Assembly (NCBI GenBank): GCA_000697335.1
Contig: JNEM01008148.1
Coordinates: 1 to 34,137 of the forward strand
Direction of reading: 5' to 3'
DNA from: Conidiobolus incongruus B7586
Taxonomy: Eukaryota; Entomophthoromycota; Entomophthoromycetes; Entomophthorales; Conidiobolaceae
DNA length: 34,137 bases
In this document: piece after piece, positions 10,724 through 22,080 of the stretch
Layout: each line of letters opens with the position of its first letter
How positions within the stretch are numbered: the stretch's first letter is position 1
Position numbers and translations under genes: made by a program
Notes under the pieces: model-generated
Databases searched by the model: none
What the model saw: the letters and a program-made list of their open reading frames with translations, nothing else
What the model was told of the DNA's origin: nothing

Positions 10724-13455
10724 ATTACCCCCCTTCGTACAAAACTTTTATCAGATCCAACTTTATAAATAATTAATCAATATATTTTACAAATTTTATT
10801 ATAAATCTATTGAAATATTTGATATTAATATGAGTTATATATTAAAAAGGATACTATAATTTAATAGTTTCCTTATATTATATTTTAATTATATTCTATT
10901 GGATCAAATTCAATTAACTTTATTAAATCAAAACTATTCATCAAATATAAAAATAAAAATTCTCAAAAATTTTTTTCCATGTAATATACATGTGATGTTA
11001 TAATAATATCTTGATACATTTTATAAAATTTTATAGTCCAAAATATCATTTGATCATTGTAAGAGTTAAACACATTGATTGATTTTAATACTAGTTATTC
11101 AGATATCAAAGCTTGGACACAGGATCTAAAGTAGATTATTGATTTCTTTAAAATAATTAATAACAATTATCACTCTTTCTTGTTTTATATAATTTTATAT
11201 AAACATTCGGAAGAACATATTTGTAACATTTTTCAATTGTGTTTTTTTCCCTATATGTATTTTTTCATTGAATTTGGAAAATAATCAATTTATGACATTT
11301 ATTTAGATCTATTAATTAAGTTTTTCTTTGAATATATATATATATATATATATTCATTTCAATTTCCAAACCTTTAGATTATCTTCCTAAACTCAAATTT
11401 CGAAATTCCATAATAATTAATTAACCATTCAAATAAACGTATTGATTAATCCATGATGAGTTTGCTAATTTTCAAATTCTTATACAAAGCATAAATTGCA
11501 TATCATAATTAATTTTATGGGAATATAATTTTACTATCTACAACACATCAATATGAGCATAATTGATAGAATTGTATTCGATTTTACCTATATTGCATGC
11601 TATCATTGAAATAGCGACCTATTAACCTAATGTTGCAGTTATATCACTAGTATATTCTAAAGTATAATTGAGCTCTATCAAATTTTATTATAATATTAGT
11701 TATTCAATTATATACATTTCACTTTTAACATTTAAATATTCCAATATTATTATATGTTAAAAATTTTTGGTCTGCAAGTATTAATAAATCTCCCAAGTTT
11801 TGAAATTTCTTTTCTAATAAGTTTCAAAAATTTACTCAATCAATATTCATAATTCATTATTAAATATGAAATTATTTGATATCGATATTATTCTCAACTT
11901 AATAATTTATAATATTTTTAATGCTTAGAAAAATCTAATAATACATCATTTATTCAAATGAATATTGAAAATTACCGAATATTTTAACTTGAAAAATAAT
12001 AATTTAAATTAATATTTTGTAAAACTGTATATATATATAAACAGGATTATCAATATTGTATTGTAATATCAATTTTGAATAGCTTTAATTACTCCAACCT
12101 TCACTAACAAAAATTGGGATTATAGCTATTATTTGACCTTTAGTTCTCAATTTCATATTATATCAAATAATTCCATAGCTCAATTTGAAATTATTACAAA
12201 TATCATAAAATTGATGATTATAATATTGAAATTTAATTCATAGATAAAGTGATCTTTTCAAAGCATAAAAAATTATAAAGGACATCCTATTCAAATACAA
12301 ATTATTTTTAATTTAATAGAGATATTATTTAAATAATGAATATTTTAGATAAATATTAGTATTTCATTTTAAATTAAACAATTTTTACATATATTATAAA
12401 ATTTTAACATTGTTAGTTTAGTTAATAAATTTTAACAATTATCAAAGTTTTTGATTATATATTGAAATATTAATATTATATCAGAAATTGAGAATTATTC
12501 TGTTCTACATAGTATTCATTTAATAATCTCTGGATTAAAGTTTAACTAGATGAAACTTCCATATTCAAATTGAGTATCATTATAAATAATAATATTCAAA
12601 GCTATATTTCTTGATAAATATATTATATTATGAACTCATTTAATAATGATATTTGTTAAATCTTGTTAAACATTGTAAATCGATTTTGTAACTCTGGACT
12701 AATACAATTTAATAATATTTTCATATAGATGTATATTAAATATATAAAACATAATATAGAATCACATATTCAATCATTTTCTAGTTAATTGTGAACATAT
12801 TTCAGAGCATTCTAATCAATTATAAAAATTGCAGGTTAACTTCATTTCAAATATATGAATTATGATTTAACTGAAACGAGCTAATTAAAAACTTAAATTC
12901 TGTTCTAATTCTTGAATCCAATAATTTTGTGTACATCCAATATTGATGACTAAAAGTCATGTGGTTTGAAGAATCAAGTTCATATCTAAAATAATCTACA
13001 TAACGAGCTAAACTAGAAGGATATATTTTAATTAGATATGAAATTCAGATTAGTACCAATTATAATGTTTTAACAAGATTAAAGCTATACAAGTGTGTTA
13101 ATTTCAAAAAAAATACTAATTTTGAATTAAGTGATTTGATAAAATTTTCCATTCAAACAGATTTATCTAAATATAAAATTAATCAATACAAAGAAACCTT
13201 TGTATTTTTAGAATCCAATTCTCATCAAATAGTTACAAGCTACTAAGCTAATTAATCAGATGACCAGTGACTTTATATTGAATAGAAAATTTTAGAGTAA
13301 TCGTTTTATTCTATTAAATAATTTGAAAATTAATAATAAAATTTTAAATTATGAACTCTTTCTTTTTAAAAGATGTTTATAATAAATTATCATTGCGGTT
13401 TATTTATGAATTAAATAATATTAACATTGATATAATTTGCAAAAAATTTAAATAT
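10724..13455. other. AT-rich spacer between receptors 2 and 3
   Basis: About 2.7 kb with no gene seen. It holds the distal CATGTGATG element of receptor 2 at 10979-10997, an (AT)n run at about 11332-11352, and a small perfect hairpin, ATGACT-AAA-AGTCAT, near 12946-12960. The rest is low-complexity A and T rich sequence. Confidence 0.6.
10979..10997 (-). promoter_or_regulatory. Distal CATGTGATG element upstream of receptor 2
   Basis: ATGTAATATACATGTGATG on the plus strand, about 455-470 bases upstream of the receptor 2 ATG. It matches the sequence upstream of receptor 3 at 17 of 19 bases, and ACATGTGATG recurs upstream of receptor 4. The core resembles an E-box-like site. It is either a shared regulatory site or a trace of duplication. 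Confidence 0.45.
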
Positions 13456-14391
13456 TTATAGAGTATCTAGTGTAATAGTGCTGCTAAAGTTGTTGATCTT
13501 ATTATATCGACACATTTCATAAAACCGATGCCCTACTTCCTTATTAATTAGCAGGAGTAAAATGGAGTTGATTAATGGATTAGAGTTGATTAAAGCTGTG
13601 GCCACTACGTCGGCAATTTCTGATCTTTTAAGTGAAGTGACAATTTCGTACAACTGCAAGTATGTCTCGAAACTATTAGTTAGCAGATAAACTCCTACAA
13701 TAGCAAAGATTTTGAGAAATGCAATCCTTATAGCACGGTTGAAACCTGGTATTTGGTCGGGGTCAATCACTTTAGTTTTCCTTTTAAGATTTAAAGTGAC
13801 AAAGGCAATCGAGGTGTAAGAAAATATAACTGTTATAATAGACAAACAATTCATAACGAAAACCATGTAAAATATTATTTTACCTTCTGGTAATTCTGAA
13901 GATACAAAACAATAAACTCCTAACACATCCGGATGAATAGAATCGTGAAGAGCGGAATAAATACCAATACCAAAATAGAATACCACTATTGAAGTCATTA
14001 TCGTATACCAAATATAATTAGGTATACGATATTCCAAAACTATATGTGCGAATCTTTCAAAACTAACAAGTGCAAGGAACCAAATAGAGCAAAATGTGGC
14101 ACCTCCAGCAAAGAAATGACCGAGTTTGCAGAATAATGGGTACTGAAATAGAAAATCATGTTTGATCGCTGTTGCGGTTGATTCAATTACAAGTGTTAAA
14201 CAAGTTGCAAAATCTACAAATAATACAATTAAGACAAGACGAATATTTGTTGTTTGGTTATTTTTCAATAATGGCTTCATTGATATATAAATCAATGAAA
14301 TAATTGGTAACCCTAGAATCCCAATTAGCAAGTTCACAAGACTCAAGATTAGAGTATACAACGAATTTTGATGTGAATCGGTGGAACCCAT
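13456..14391 (-). CDS. Class A (rhodopsin-like) G protein-coupled receptor, receptor 3 of the array
   Basis: A complete intronless receptor of 311 residues, the longest here because of its C-terminal tail. Landmarks fall at the shared positions: D60 in VLFVDFATCL, C88, S102, E112-R113-F114, C161 and N271-P272 (NPLIN). After helix 7, INKEVGHRFYE leads into a tail of about 20 residues rich in serine and threonine (NNFSSTITLDTL), which could take phosphate as receptor tails often do; the other receptors lack this. W6.48 and P6.50 of helix 6 are replaced (LLTN). Over residues 14-118 it differs from receptor 1 at about 22 of 105 positions, counted by eye. Residue 265, the retinal-lysine position of opsins, is threonine, so it is not an opsin. 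Group A; ligand unknown. Confidence 0.9.
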   Translation of the reverse strand: MGSTDSHQNSLYTLILSLVNLLIGILGLPIISLIYISMKPLLKNNQTTNIRLVLIVLFVDFATCLTLVIESTATAIKHDFLFQYPLFCKLGHFFAGGATFCSIWFLALVSFERFAHIVLEYRIPNYIWYTIMTSIVVFYFGIGIYSALHDSIHPDVLGVYCFVSSELPEGKIIFYMVFVMNCLSIITVIFSYTSIAFVTLNLKRKTKVIDPDQIPGFNRAIRIAFLKIFAIVGVYLLTNSFETYLQLYEIVTSLKRSEIADVVATALINSNPLINSILLLLINKEVGHRFYEMCRYNKINNFSSTITLDTL

Positions 14392-14398
14392 TCTTCAT
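14392..14398 (-). promoter_or_regulatory. Out-of-frame upstream ATG at -7 of receptor 3
   Basis: ATGAAGAATG on the minus strand puts an ATG at 14398, 7 bases before the receptor start. It opens a frame of 46 codons that overlaps the receptor gene. The four group A genes share this -7 ATG although the bases between the two ATGs vary. Confidence 0.4.
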
Positions 14399-14457
14399 GC
14401 CAAAAAATTAAAGTCAGAAATTTAATATTTTTTGTTCATTTCCATGAATTTCAAATA

Positions 14458-14465
14458 TATTTATA
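14458..14465 (-). promoter_or_regulatory. TATA box of receptor 3
   Basis: TATAAATA on the minus strand, 67-74 bases upstream of the ATG at 14391. No AAACCAATCA follows at about -145, unlike receptors 1, 2 and 4; a similar AAACCAATCC on the same strand lies much further out, near 14844-14853. Confidence 0.6.
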
Positions 14466-14541
14466 CCATTTGATTGCCATAAGGAACATTACTCATTATG
14501 ATTCATTTAAACAGGTAAAATTTATAATTAATTTCAGGAAT

Positions 14542-14583
14542 AATCTGGCCAAAAGTCATATCATCAAAGAATTGCGCCTCAAA
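14542..14583 (-). promoter_or_regulatory. Two-part TGGC/GCGCC upstream element of receptor 3
   Basis: On the plus strand AATCTGGC (14542-14549) is followed by GCGCCTCAAA (14574-14583). Both blocks are identical to those of receptor 2, with one extra base between them, while the bases in between have changed more. The element lies 151-192 bases upstream of the ATG. Confidence 0.5.
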
Positions 14584-14814
14584 TCATGACTCGCTTCATC
14601 CAAGTTTATGTTTAACTAAAAATAATGCAATTTCAATTTGATGGCAAAATTTTTAATAATCAGCAAATAAAATAAAATATATATTCAGTCAAATGAAATT
14701 TTGATATCTAAACTTATAAAATTTTATATCAATTTAAAAATTGGTTTTAATAATTGAAAATTTTCATTTATAGAATAATAGTCACTCAAGCGACAATCTA
14801 TTGAGGAGTTTTCT

Positions 14815-14833
14815 ATGTAATATCCACGTGATG
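14815..14833 (-). promoter_or_regulatory. Distal CACGTGATG element upstream of receptor 3
   Basis: ATGTAATATCCACGTGATG on the plus strand, about 425-440 bases upstream of the ATG. It contains a full CACGTG E-box and differs from the receptor 2 copy at two positions. In fungi CACGTG is the site of Cbf1/Pho4-type bHLH factors; any such use here is inference. Confidence 0.45.
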
Positions 14834-16193
14834 TTTTGATCACTGGATTGGTTTTGTCCCACTTGACAGGTAAAATTGTGCTAAACTGTCCATTGCTTAT
14901 TCTCTATTTCCGGAATTTTTTTTGAATGATTAGCTAATTAGCCTATAAATTATCGAATTATTCCTAATATCAATATCAAATAGATCATTTAACAACTAAT
15001 AATTTATGAGATATGCTATCAAACCCAAATTAAAGCTCTATTTATCATTAATTATATATGATACCTTGGGATTACCCTTCTTGTATAATTTTATATTTGT
15101 ATCAGATTAATTTCCTTTTATAACATTGGAAAAAAATTTTAGACTTGGATTTGATTTAAATGGTTAAAATCTTTTAACTGATTTCTATTCAACTATCAAA
15201 GTATTTTTGATAACTTAATTATTTTGGAAACTTGATAAAAAATTTTCAAAAAACTATTCTTTTCAAATTCAAATTAATGCATCATATAATGATTATTCAA
15301 AAAACCATATTTACCCTATTCTTATATATTTCTCTGATATTTCCGTCTCAATACAAAATTTTTAAAATTATAAAATATATATTTAAATTAATACTACATT
15401 GGATTATTAGTAATTATTATATAATTTGATAACTGTGTTGAAAAATTATTTAAAAATATACAATTCTGAGAGTATTTTTTTAATCAAATGAACAGAGTAT
15501 AAATCCAAAATGAAATAATTAATAAAGAATTTTATATCTAAACTAGTTATAGCATTTACTAATCGGATTAATGGATTCAATTTTTTATCAAAAATATATA
15601 TATTTATATCACCAACTCAGATTGTCAATTTAACTCCTCGAAACTGATAAGAAATTCCACAGAATTTTACAAATAATAAACTAAAATTGTTTATTGATTT
15701 TAAGGATATATAAATTCTCTAATTCTATTTAATAAAATATAGTATACCGTGTATAGGTCGCATTGTATCAAATGTCTGATATCTGAATTACTTCAAATAT
15801 TATATTTCTGATTTTTCGCCAATTCCGATTTGAATTGATAAGGTAACAAATAATAAAAAGAATAAATAGACTGGATAAAATATTTGTAATACAAACCATA
15901 ACCTGACTAGATAGTACGCATTAATAACAGAATGGTAATGTGATTGTTGTTATATATCAAGAGAATCTGCTAATTTCAATATTATTCACGGGTCACAAAA
16001 ATCATATTTATAAAAATTCATTATTATTAGATACAATTTCAAGTATATATTTCAAATTATGTTGAAGGATTCTTAATAGATTATTCAAATATTGATTAAT
16101 GACATTTTAACTCAATTTCATATTGTCTTATATATTTATTAATACTTTGAAACCTTCCTAAACATTTTATAATATCTGTATTCTTTTTTTGAA

Positions 16194-16230
16194 ATTTTAC
16201 ATTGTTTGTATTAAAAACAATGTAGAAAAT
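16194..16230. repeat. Hairpin-forming inverted repeat
   Basis: TACATTGTTT (16198-16207) and AAACAATGTA (16215-16224) are perfect reverse complements around a 7-base loop. The stem continues outward (ATTT with AAAT) past one unpaired base. It lies about 1.8 kb upstream of receptor 3, with no gene next to it. Function is unknown. Confidence 0.5.
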
Positions 16231-18239
16231 ATTTCATTCAAATTTCAACAGCTACTATGAAAAATTTCAATTTACCCGTTCCGAAATATCTGAAATTAGT
16301 GGTTCGTCCAATAGATTATTAATTTCATATATTTGTTGATGAATTTAGGAAAGATCTGTTATTTATATGAAAACTTTAAACGTTATACTATTCAATTATT
16401 ATATATTTTATACCTATTTTAAATTATATAATGATCTTTTTAATTAAAATTCAAAACTGCATTTTGAAATTCCAATATTTTACACTAAAATAATCTGTTG
16501 TTTAATCATTATTTAGTCGTATTGGATTCCGTATAACATATATCTATTTCATTCATATGCACTATTATTTCACTAAATGACATTTTGATTTACAAATCTT
16601 GAATTATTAATACCAGTTCAATGCTCTTATAATAATTTTTATTTTTGTATCCATCTATATAATTGGATATATGACATTAATATACATTGACTCTAAATCA
16701 CAATTATCTAATTTAATTACTGGATATTATTCATGAAGCTTATACATTTTTTATTAATTAATAATTATACACCATACTATTATAATGCCTTCCACAATGC
16801 AATTGATTTTTTGAAATTTAAACGCAGTCGATACTGTAATATTATTTATATATCATTTCAAGTATTATTTTTGCAGATAATTTTAAATATTTTCATCAAG
16901 CCACATTCAAGTTATAAATGATCATTGTGTACTTTCGAAATATAAATATATAGTTTAACAAATTAATTATAAAAGTTATAGTGGTATATTAAAATGTTTC
17001 TAATATATATCGGTATAATGCTATGATTGAAATTTTTTGAGATTTATATATATTATAAATTATTAAATATATAAATATATATTTAATGGTTTAAAATTAT
17101 TTTATAAGAACTTGGAGAATTTTTTTTATTCTAAATCGTAAAGCTAAAATATTAAGTAGCATTATGATTCAATAAAAAAAATTAACAATATTAATATATA
17201 TTTAAGATTACTAGATTTTAGAATTTGTATATATAATTAATTGATTTAAAATTCCAGTTCAAAATTGGGATGAAAAAAATATTATCTTAAAAATTTTCAA
17301 AAATGTCTGATATAATCTTTCACATTTTGATTAATAAATAATACATAAACAATATAATAGCGAGATTAATGATGTGTAAATCACTCTAATTATTTCATCA
17401 TATGTTAAATTTTATATAAAATAGATCTGAAAAAATATATTATATGGTTTAATAATGAATGAATATATGAGTAAATGCATGTACACAAATATATACCTTG
17501 AGAAAATGTTAAATTTTCTTTTCACCTATTAAATCATTTGAAAAATGTTATTTTATTCATAATTTAATATTAGTTAAATTTATTATATATCATAAATATT
17601 AATATTTTATTTATCTCTCTTATATAATATATGATAAATTTGTAAATCCGATTAGCAATGTAATTTAAATTCGTTTCACTACTGAAATCAGTTAAAGTGT
17701 TAGAATAATTGATAATTCACTTAGATTCAATATTGGATGTGATATAAAAGAGCATAATAAAGTATATTAATAAATTCTCATAGTAATATAAATACCTGCT
17801 GAAATCATATATTTCTTATGATTTTTATATAAAGTTTTGGATGATGAATGTTATAGATATATGATTAAAATTCTAAGGTTTTTGCTTACATATACCATTA
17901 TTAGTTAATCTCCATAGATGAATTTCAATATATTGGTTCAAAGTGATATCTTATATGAATGGCAATTGATTGAAATCACACCATTTATATATAGATTTGG
18001 TAGATTTGAATTATATAAAATTAAAAGTGACTATTTTATTTTTAAATATTTTCTATTCCACTTTACAAATTAATATTGATAAGTTTAGCCAAATTTTAAT
18101 TAAATAGTGATATATATATCTGCATCTAAATTTACATAAATATAATATATTTATTTCAATGATAATATAAAATTTGCATATTTATAGTAAGAATGTATAT
18201 CATTTATTTAAACTTAACTCTTAATTTTACTTAAAATCA

Positions 18240-18298
18240 TTATATTGTGGCATAGAATATGAAAATTAGATTAATTAATCAAGATTACCACAATATAA
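18240..18298. repeat. Inverted repeat behind receptor 4
   Basis: TTATATTGTGG (18240-18250) and CCACAATATAA (18288-18298) are perfect 11-base reverse complements around a 37-base centre, which itself contains the palindrome GATTAATTAATC (18269-18280). It lies about 120 bases downstream of the receptor 4 stop. It could be a transcript-end structure, the core of a small inverted-repeat element, or chance. Confidence 0.45.
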
Positions 18299-18420
18299 AA
18301 ATAATTACTGTTATTTTTGAAATATTTAAATAATAGTATTTTTATTTGATAGCATCAAAGTTCGATTATTCAAATTCCCAAATAAAATACAAAATCATTT
18401 ATTATTAAATTAAATTCATA

Positions 18421-19314
18421 TTAATAATTTAAGAATCTTTGATAAAACTGATATCCCACTTCCTTATTAATTAATAGCAATAATAGAGAATTGATCAAAG
18501 GATTAGAATTTGTTAACGATGCAGCGACTAAGTCAGCAATTGGTGATCTATTGAGCTTCGTGATTAGTTCATACAGTTCTAAATATGTCTCAAAACTATT
18601 CGTTAAGAGATAAAAAGCTAGAATTGCAAAGACCTTAACAAATGCAAGAGATATAACACGATTGAATTCTTTAATTTGTTGTGGATTGACCATTTTTGCC
18701 TTTTTCTTGACCTTTAACGTTATAAATGCAATTGATATATATGAAAATATCACGGTTAATATAGATACACAATTCATGAAACATACCATAAATAAGATTA
18801 ATTGACCTTCTGGATGTTCTGGAGATACGAAACAATAGATTCCCAAAGAAACCGGTGCAATAGAATCCTTAAAAACACTATAAATCCCTGTAGCAATGTA
18901 GAAGAGTATAATTGAAGTCATTAGCGTGTACCACACAATATTTGGTACATAATATTCCCAAACGATATGCGTAAACCTTTCAAAGCTAACAATTGCAAGA
19001 AACCAAATAGAGCAGAAAGTTGAACCTCCAGCAAAGAAATGGCCAAGTCTGCAGAATAGTTTATATTGGAACAAAAAATCAGGTTTGATTAATGTTGTAA
19101 TTGATCCAATTACCAAAGTCCATAGCGTTACAAAATCTACTAGTAATACAATTAAAACAAGGCGAATATTTGTAGCCGAATTGATTTTCAATATTGGTTT
19201 CAATGAAATAAAAATTAAAACAATTATTGGTAACCCTAGAATTCCGATTAACAAATTAACAAGACTCAAGACCAAAGTATATAGGGGGTGTGACAGAACT
19301 TCAAAAGATTCCAT
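18421..19314 (-). CDS. Class A (rhodopsin-like) G protein-coupled receptor, receptor 4 of the array
   Basis: A complete intronless receptor of 297 residues. It keeps D60, C88, S102, E112-R113-F114, C161 and N271-P272 (NPLIN). It belongs to group A by ERF and NSNP but shares some marks with group B: VIGS rather than VIES after helix 2, DSIAPVSLG in loop 2 rather than DSIHP, and AASLT before NSNP. It may therefore be nearest the point where the groups split. The second half of helix 2 carries TLWTLV where the others have a cysteine. The third inner loop is lysine rich (LKVKKKAKMV). The tail is only about 10 residues, ending FYQRFLNY. The start at 19314 gives the common 13-residue lead. Helix 6 lacks CWxP (LLTN). 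Ligand unknown. Confidence 0.9.
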   Translation of the reverse strand: MESFEVLSHPLYTLVLSLVNLLIGILGLPIIVLIFISLKPILKINSATNIRLVLIVLLVDFVTLWTLVIGSITTLIKPDFLFQYKLFCRLGHFFAGGSTFCSIWFLAIVSFERFTHIVWEYYVPNIVWYTLMTSIILFYIATGIYSVFKDSIAPVSLGIYCFVSPEHPEGQLILFMVCFMNCVSILTVIFSYISIAFITLKVKKKAKMVNPQQIKEFNRVISLAFVKVFAILAFYLLTNSFETYLELYELITKLNRSPIADLVAASLTNSNPLINSLLLLLINKEVGYQFYQRFLNY

Positions 19315-19321
19315 TTTTCAT
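19315..19321 (-). promoter_or_regulatory. Out-of-frame upstream ATG at -7 of receptor 4
   Basis: ATGAAAAATG on the minus strand places an ATG at 19321, 7 bases before the receptor start. It opens a six-codon frame (MKNGIF) ending inside the receptor gene, much like that of receptor 2. Confidence 0.4.
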
Positions 19322-19394
19322 AATATATTTAACACTATATTCCACCTTAGAAAATATAACTTTAACTTTTATTAATGATGATGAATATCAAAAT

Positions 19395-19402
19395 TATTTA
19401 TA
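19395..19402 (-). promoter_or_regulatory. TATA box of receptor 4
   Basis: TATAAATA on the minus strand, 81-88 bases upstream of the ATG at 19314. Confidence 0.55.
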
Positions 19403-19461
19403 TTACACCCTTGTATCACCGTAAAATAATTTCTAATATAATTTATGAGAAATGTGACGGG

Positions 19462-19471
19462 TGATTGGTTT
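19462..19471 (-). promoter_or_regulatory. CCAAT-type box of receptor 4
   Basis: AAACCAATCA on the minus strand, 148-157 bases upstream of the ATG, identical to the boxes of receptors 1 and 2. It is followed within 12 bases by the TGGC half of the two-part element, the same order as upstream of receptor 2. Confidence 0.5.
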
Positions 19472-19482
19472 GATAAACCAGT

Positions 19483-19513
19483 TGGCAAAATTAAACTATC
19501 ATATAAATGCGCC
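19483..19513 (-). promoter_or_regulatory. Two-part TGGC/GCGCC upstream element of receptor 4
   Basis: On the plus strand TGGCAA (19483-19488) is followed by ATGCGCC (19507-19513). The gap from TGGC to GCGCC is 26 bases, against 27 in receptor 2 and 28 in receptor 3. The flanks have diverged, so these words are the conserved core. Confidence 0.45.
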
Positions 19514-22080
19514 AGGATTTATTAATTTATTTGTGTAAGTTTATTTATTAAAAAACACAATGTAATGGATAATAAATAAAAACTTAGTAAAAAATTTAAT
19601 ATAGTTAAAATATTGATAACTAAGAATTCATTATCATATTCATTAAATTAATATTTTTATATGAATACATAATAAAACTGAAAAAACTGAATGTTTGAAT
19701 GTAAATATATGCTTAGTTCGAAAGCGAACAATAAAACTATCCTTACGTATACAGGATATAATTTACCGAGGCGCTTTGATTTCAAAAGACATGTGATGGC
19801 ATCTTGATTGCTGCTTATATATAATCATGTGGCTCTTAATTATTTTATTCATTTAATTGATTAAACATCCATTTCGGTTTGATAGATTAATTTAATCTAG
19901 CATCTATGGTTCTCTACTCATTAATTTAATAGCCCAATAGCAAAATATTAATTTTCATAATACATTTTAATGGTTTAATTATACATCCATGGTTGCTTTA
20001 GTATTTTTAATATTCCACAGGATAAAAATATTTAACTAAAAATAATTTAAAAACTAAGGTATTTTTTTCTTTATTCACTAATTAAGTATTAAAATGCTGG
20101 AATGAAAATATGATATAGCTATATCTGGTTAGTATGAAAAATTTAGTTGTACCATATAATTAACTGTAATGTTTGAATTATTCAGTTGCTTATTATTTAA
20201 TTTATTTCAAATGAAAATACTACTATTCTATAAAATATTTTTGTGATTTATTTTTCACAATTTAATTATTATTGGAAATTTTATATCCAACTTATAGGGT
20301 ATTTAATGATATAAAATGATTAATGCTCATATATGTATTAGAAAATATTATCAAAAACCACTATATGATATATCGATAGTCATTCTTGATAAAATAACAT
20401 TTATAGTTGTACATGAAAGTGTATTGTATTTTATCATCCAAATATAAAGATATAAAATTAAAATCCATCTAGTTAATTTTCACAAATTAAGTAAACTATG
20501 ATATAATCAAGATACTCATTATCAAAACTGAATCAATATTTGATAATTATCAAGTAATTATTATATAAAATATAATTTTAGGTTCAATATTTTAAAAATG
20601 CTTTATCTTTTTCAGATCTATTTTAATTCAAAAATGTATAATCTTCCTAATCATTTTTTATGTATAATATTAAACTTTTGTTAGATGTGTTGTTTTCAAG
20701 AAATTTTTAAATATATATATATATTGAATAGTATAATAGTTAAAGGATTGAAAACATTCGTCTAATATACTAATTAAATATTACATTTTATAATCAACAA
20801 CTTCAATATATTTATTACATTTTTAATTTGCAATAGAATAATTGAATATATCAAAAAATTATATTGATATTTATAAAACATCAACATTATTCAAGAGTTT
20901 TTAAAGTCCCTTTGAAGTTTGATCTATTACAAAGTATCTTTAAAATATTTTAAAAGGATTTTGTGCAGATATTATTTGATTTCATTTAATGGATCATATA
21001 CCTAACAATATTAATACATCTTTTAATTGCTAATTAATTTTAAGAATTTTTCAAATTTTTAAACTAATAGAGCATCTATCGTTCTTTTACCTTAACTCAG
21101 ATTTTGATTTTGAATTTAAGCTATAGAAAAATTATATTTTTAGTCATCCTTTTAGTAGTATTATCTATTAACATGTATTTATATATTATTCAAAATAATA
21201 TACAATAACAATTATTTTTATTATTGTTTAATAGTTTAGCTACAGCTAACAATATTAGAATATCAAATAGTTAGGAAATATTATAAGCCAATTTATAAAA
21301 AATATATTCCTCAGTATTTTATATTATCATGATTAAATTTAAATTCAATATGGTTTACTAAATATTAATCTGGTGGTTAACTTTCAAAATAAAAATATTT
21401 AATAATAAGAATAGCAAAAACTAAATCTGAATTTGAGTATATTTTGAATAGATAATATGTTTTTGTAATAAATTCTTTAATAAAACATTTTCATTACTAT
21501 AAAGAATGATATTGGAGAAAATTCACATGGTTTAAAATTAATAACAATGTCATTTTTCGAGTAACAAGTCAATTTTTTAGTTTCTGAGATAATTAAAATT
21601 GAATTAATTTGATTGTGTATATTATTTATATTACTTATACATTTAATATAAACCAAATAGCAAATATTAATTGCACAAATTTTACATTACAAAACTATCC
21701 TGGGAAATAATGATATTGTATAGGATATATAGTTTGTATACTTGAAATTTAAATCATTTTAATTCCACCTTATAATTAAATAATTTTTGAATCACATAAT
21801 TTTAATATTTGAAATATAATAAGAATATAATTGATGATATTGTGTTTATGAAAAACATGAAATTTTAAATTATATTTGAGTCATTATCATTATCAATAAA
21901 TATTGAAGAATAAATTTAACATAATGATTATTTTATAAATTATTTGCTTAATTCATAATACAATATTAGGATATCGGCTATTGGAAAGTTATATTATTCA
22001 TTTGTTATTAAAAAGGATGGTGAAAATATATAAAATATTCATTTATATTTTCTTGCTTCATTTAAAATATTGGCTCCAAA
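19514..22080. other. AT-rich spacer between receptor 4 and the pseudogene
   Basis: About 2.6 kb without a gene. Near its start a GC-richer patch (19717-19800) contains the small hairpins GTTCG-AAAG-CGAAC and ATCCT-TACGTATAC-AGGAT, a GAGGCGC word and the distal ACATGTGATG element of receptor 4. The remainder is low-complexity A and T. Confidence 0.6.
19789..19798 (-). promoter_or_regulatory. Distal ACATGTGATG element upstream of receptor 4
   Basis: ACATGTGATG on the plus strand, about 475-485 bases upstream of the ATG. It matches the core of the receptor 2 distal element exactly, and ATCTTGAT follows in both. The receptor 3 copy has CACGTGATG. Confidence 0.4.

Larger units (their letters stand above)
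14584..18420. other. AT-rich spacer between receptors 3 and 4
   Basis: About 3.8 kb without a supportable gene. Open frames at 15232-15429 and 16733-16921 (65 and 62 codons) have low-complexity composition and no family resemblance, and such lengths are expected by chance here. The spacer holds the distal element of receptor 3, a hairpin at 16194-16230, and an inverted repeat at 18240-18298 behind receptor 4. Confidence 0.6.

Noticed and set aside
11332-11352. (AT)n run as a functional element
   Set aside because: Simple repeats are expected in sequence of this composition.
15232-16921. Open frames of 65 and 62 codons at 15232-15429 and 16733-16921
   Set aside because: Low-complexity isoleucine, phenylalanine and lysine rich composition, no promoter context and chance-level length.
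19085-19375. Frames overlapping the receptors on the other strand or in other frames (also at 3896, 3961, 4089, 25464, 25763 and 30010)
   Set aside because: They are shadows of the conserved receptor frames, arising from the codon bias of the true genes.
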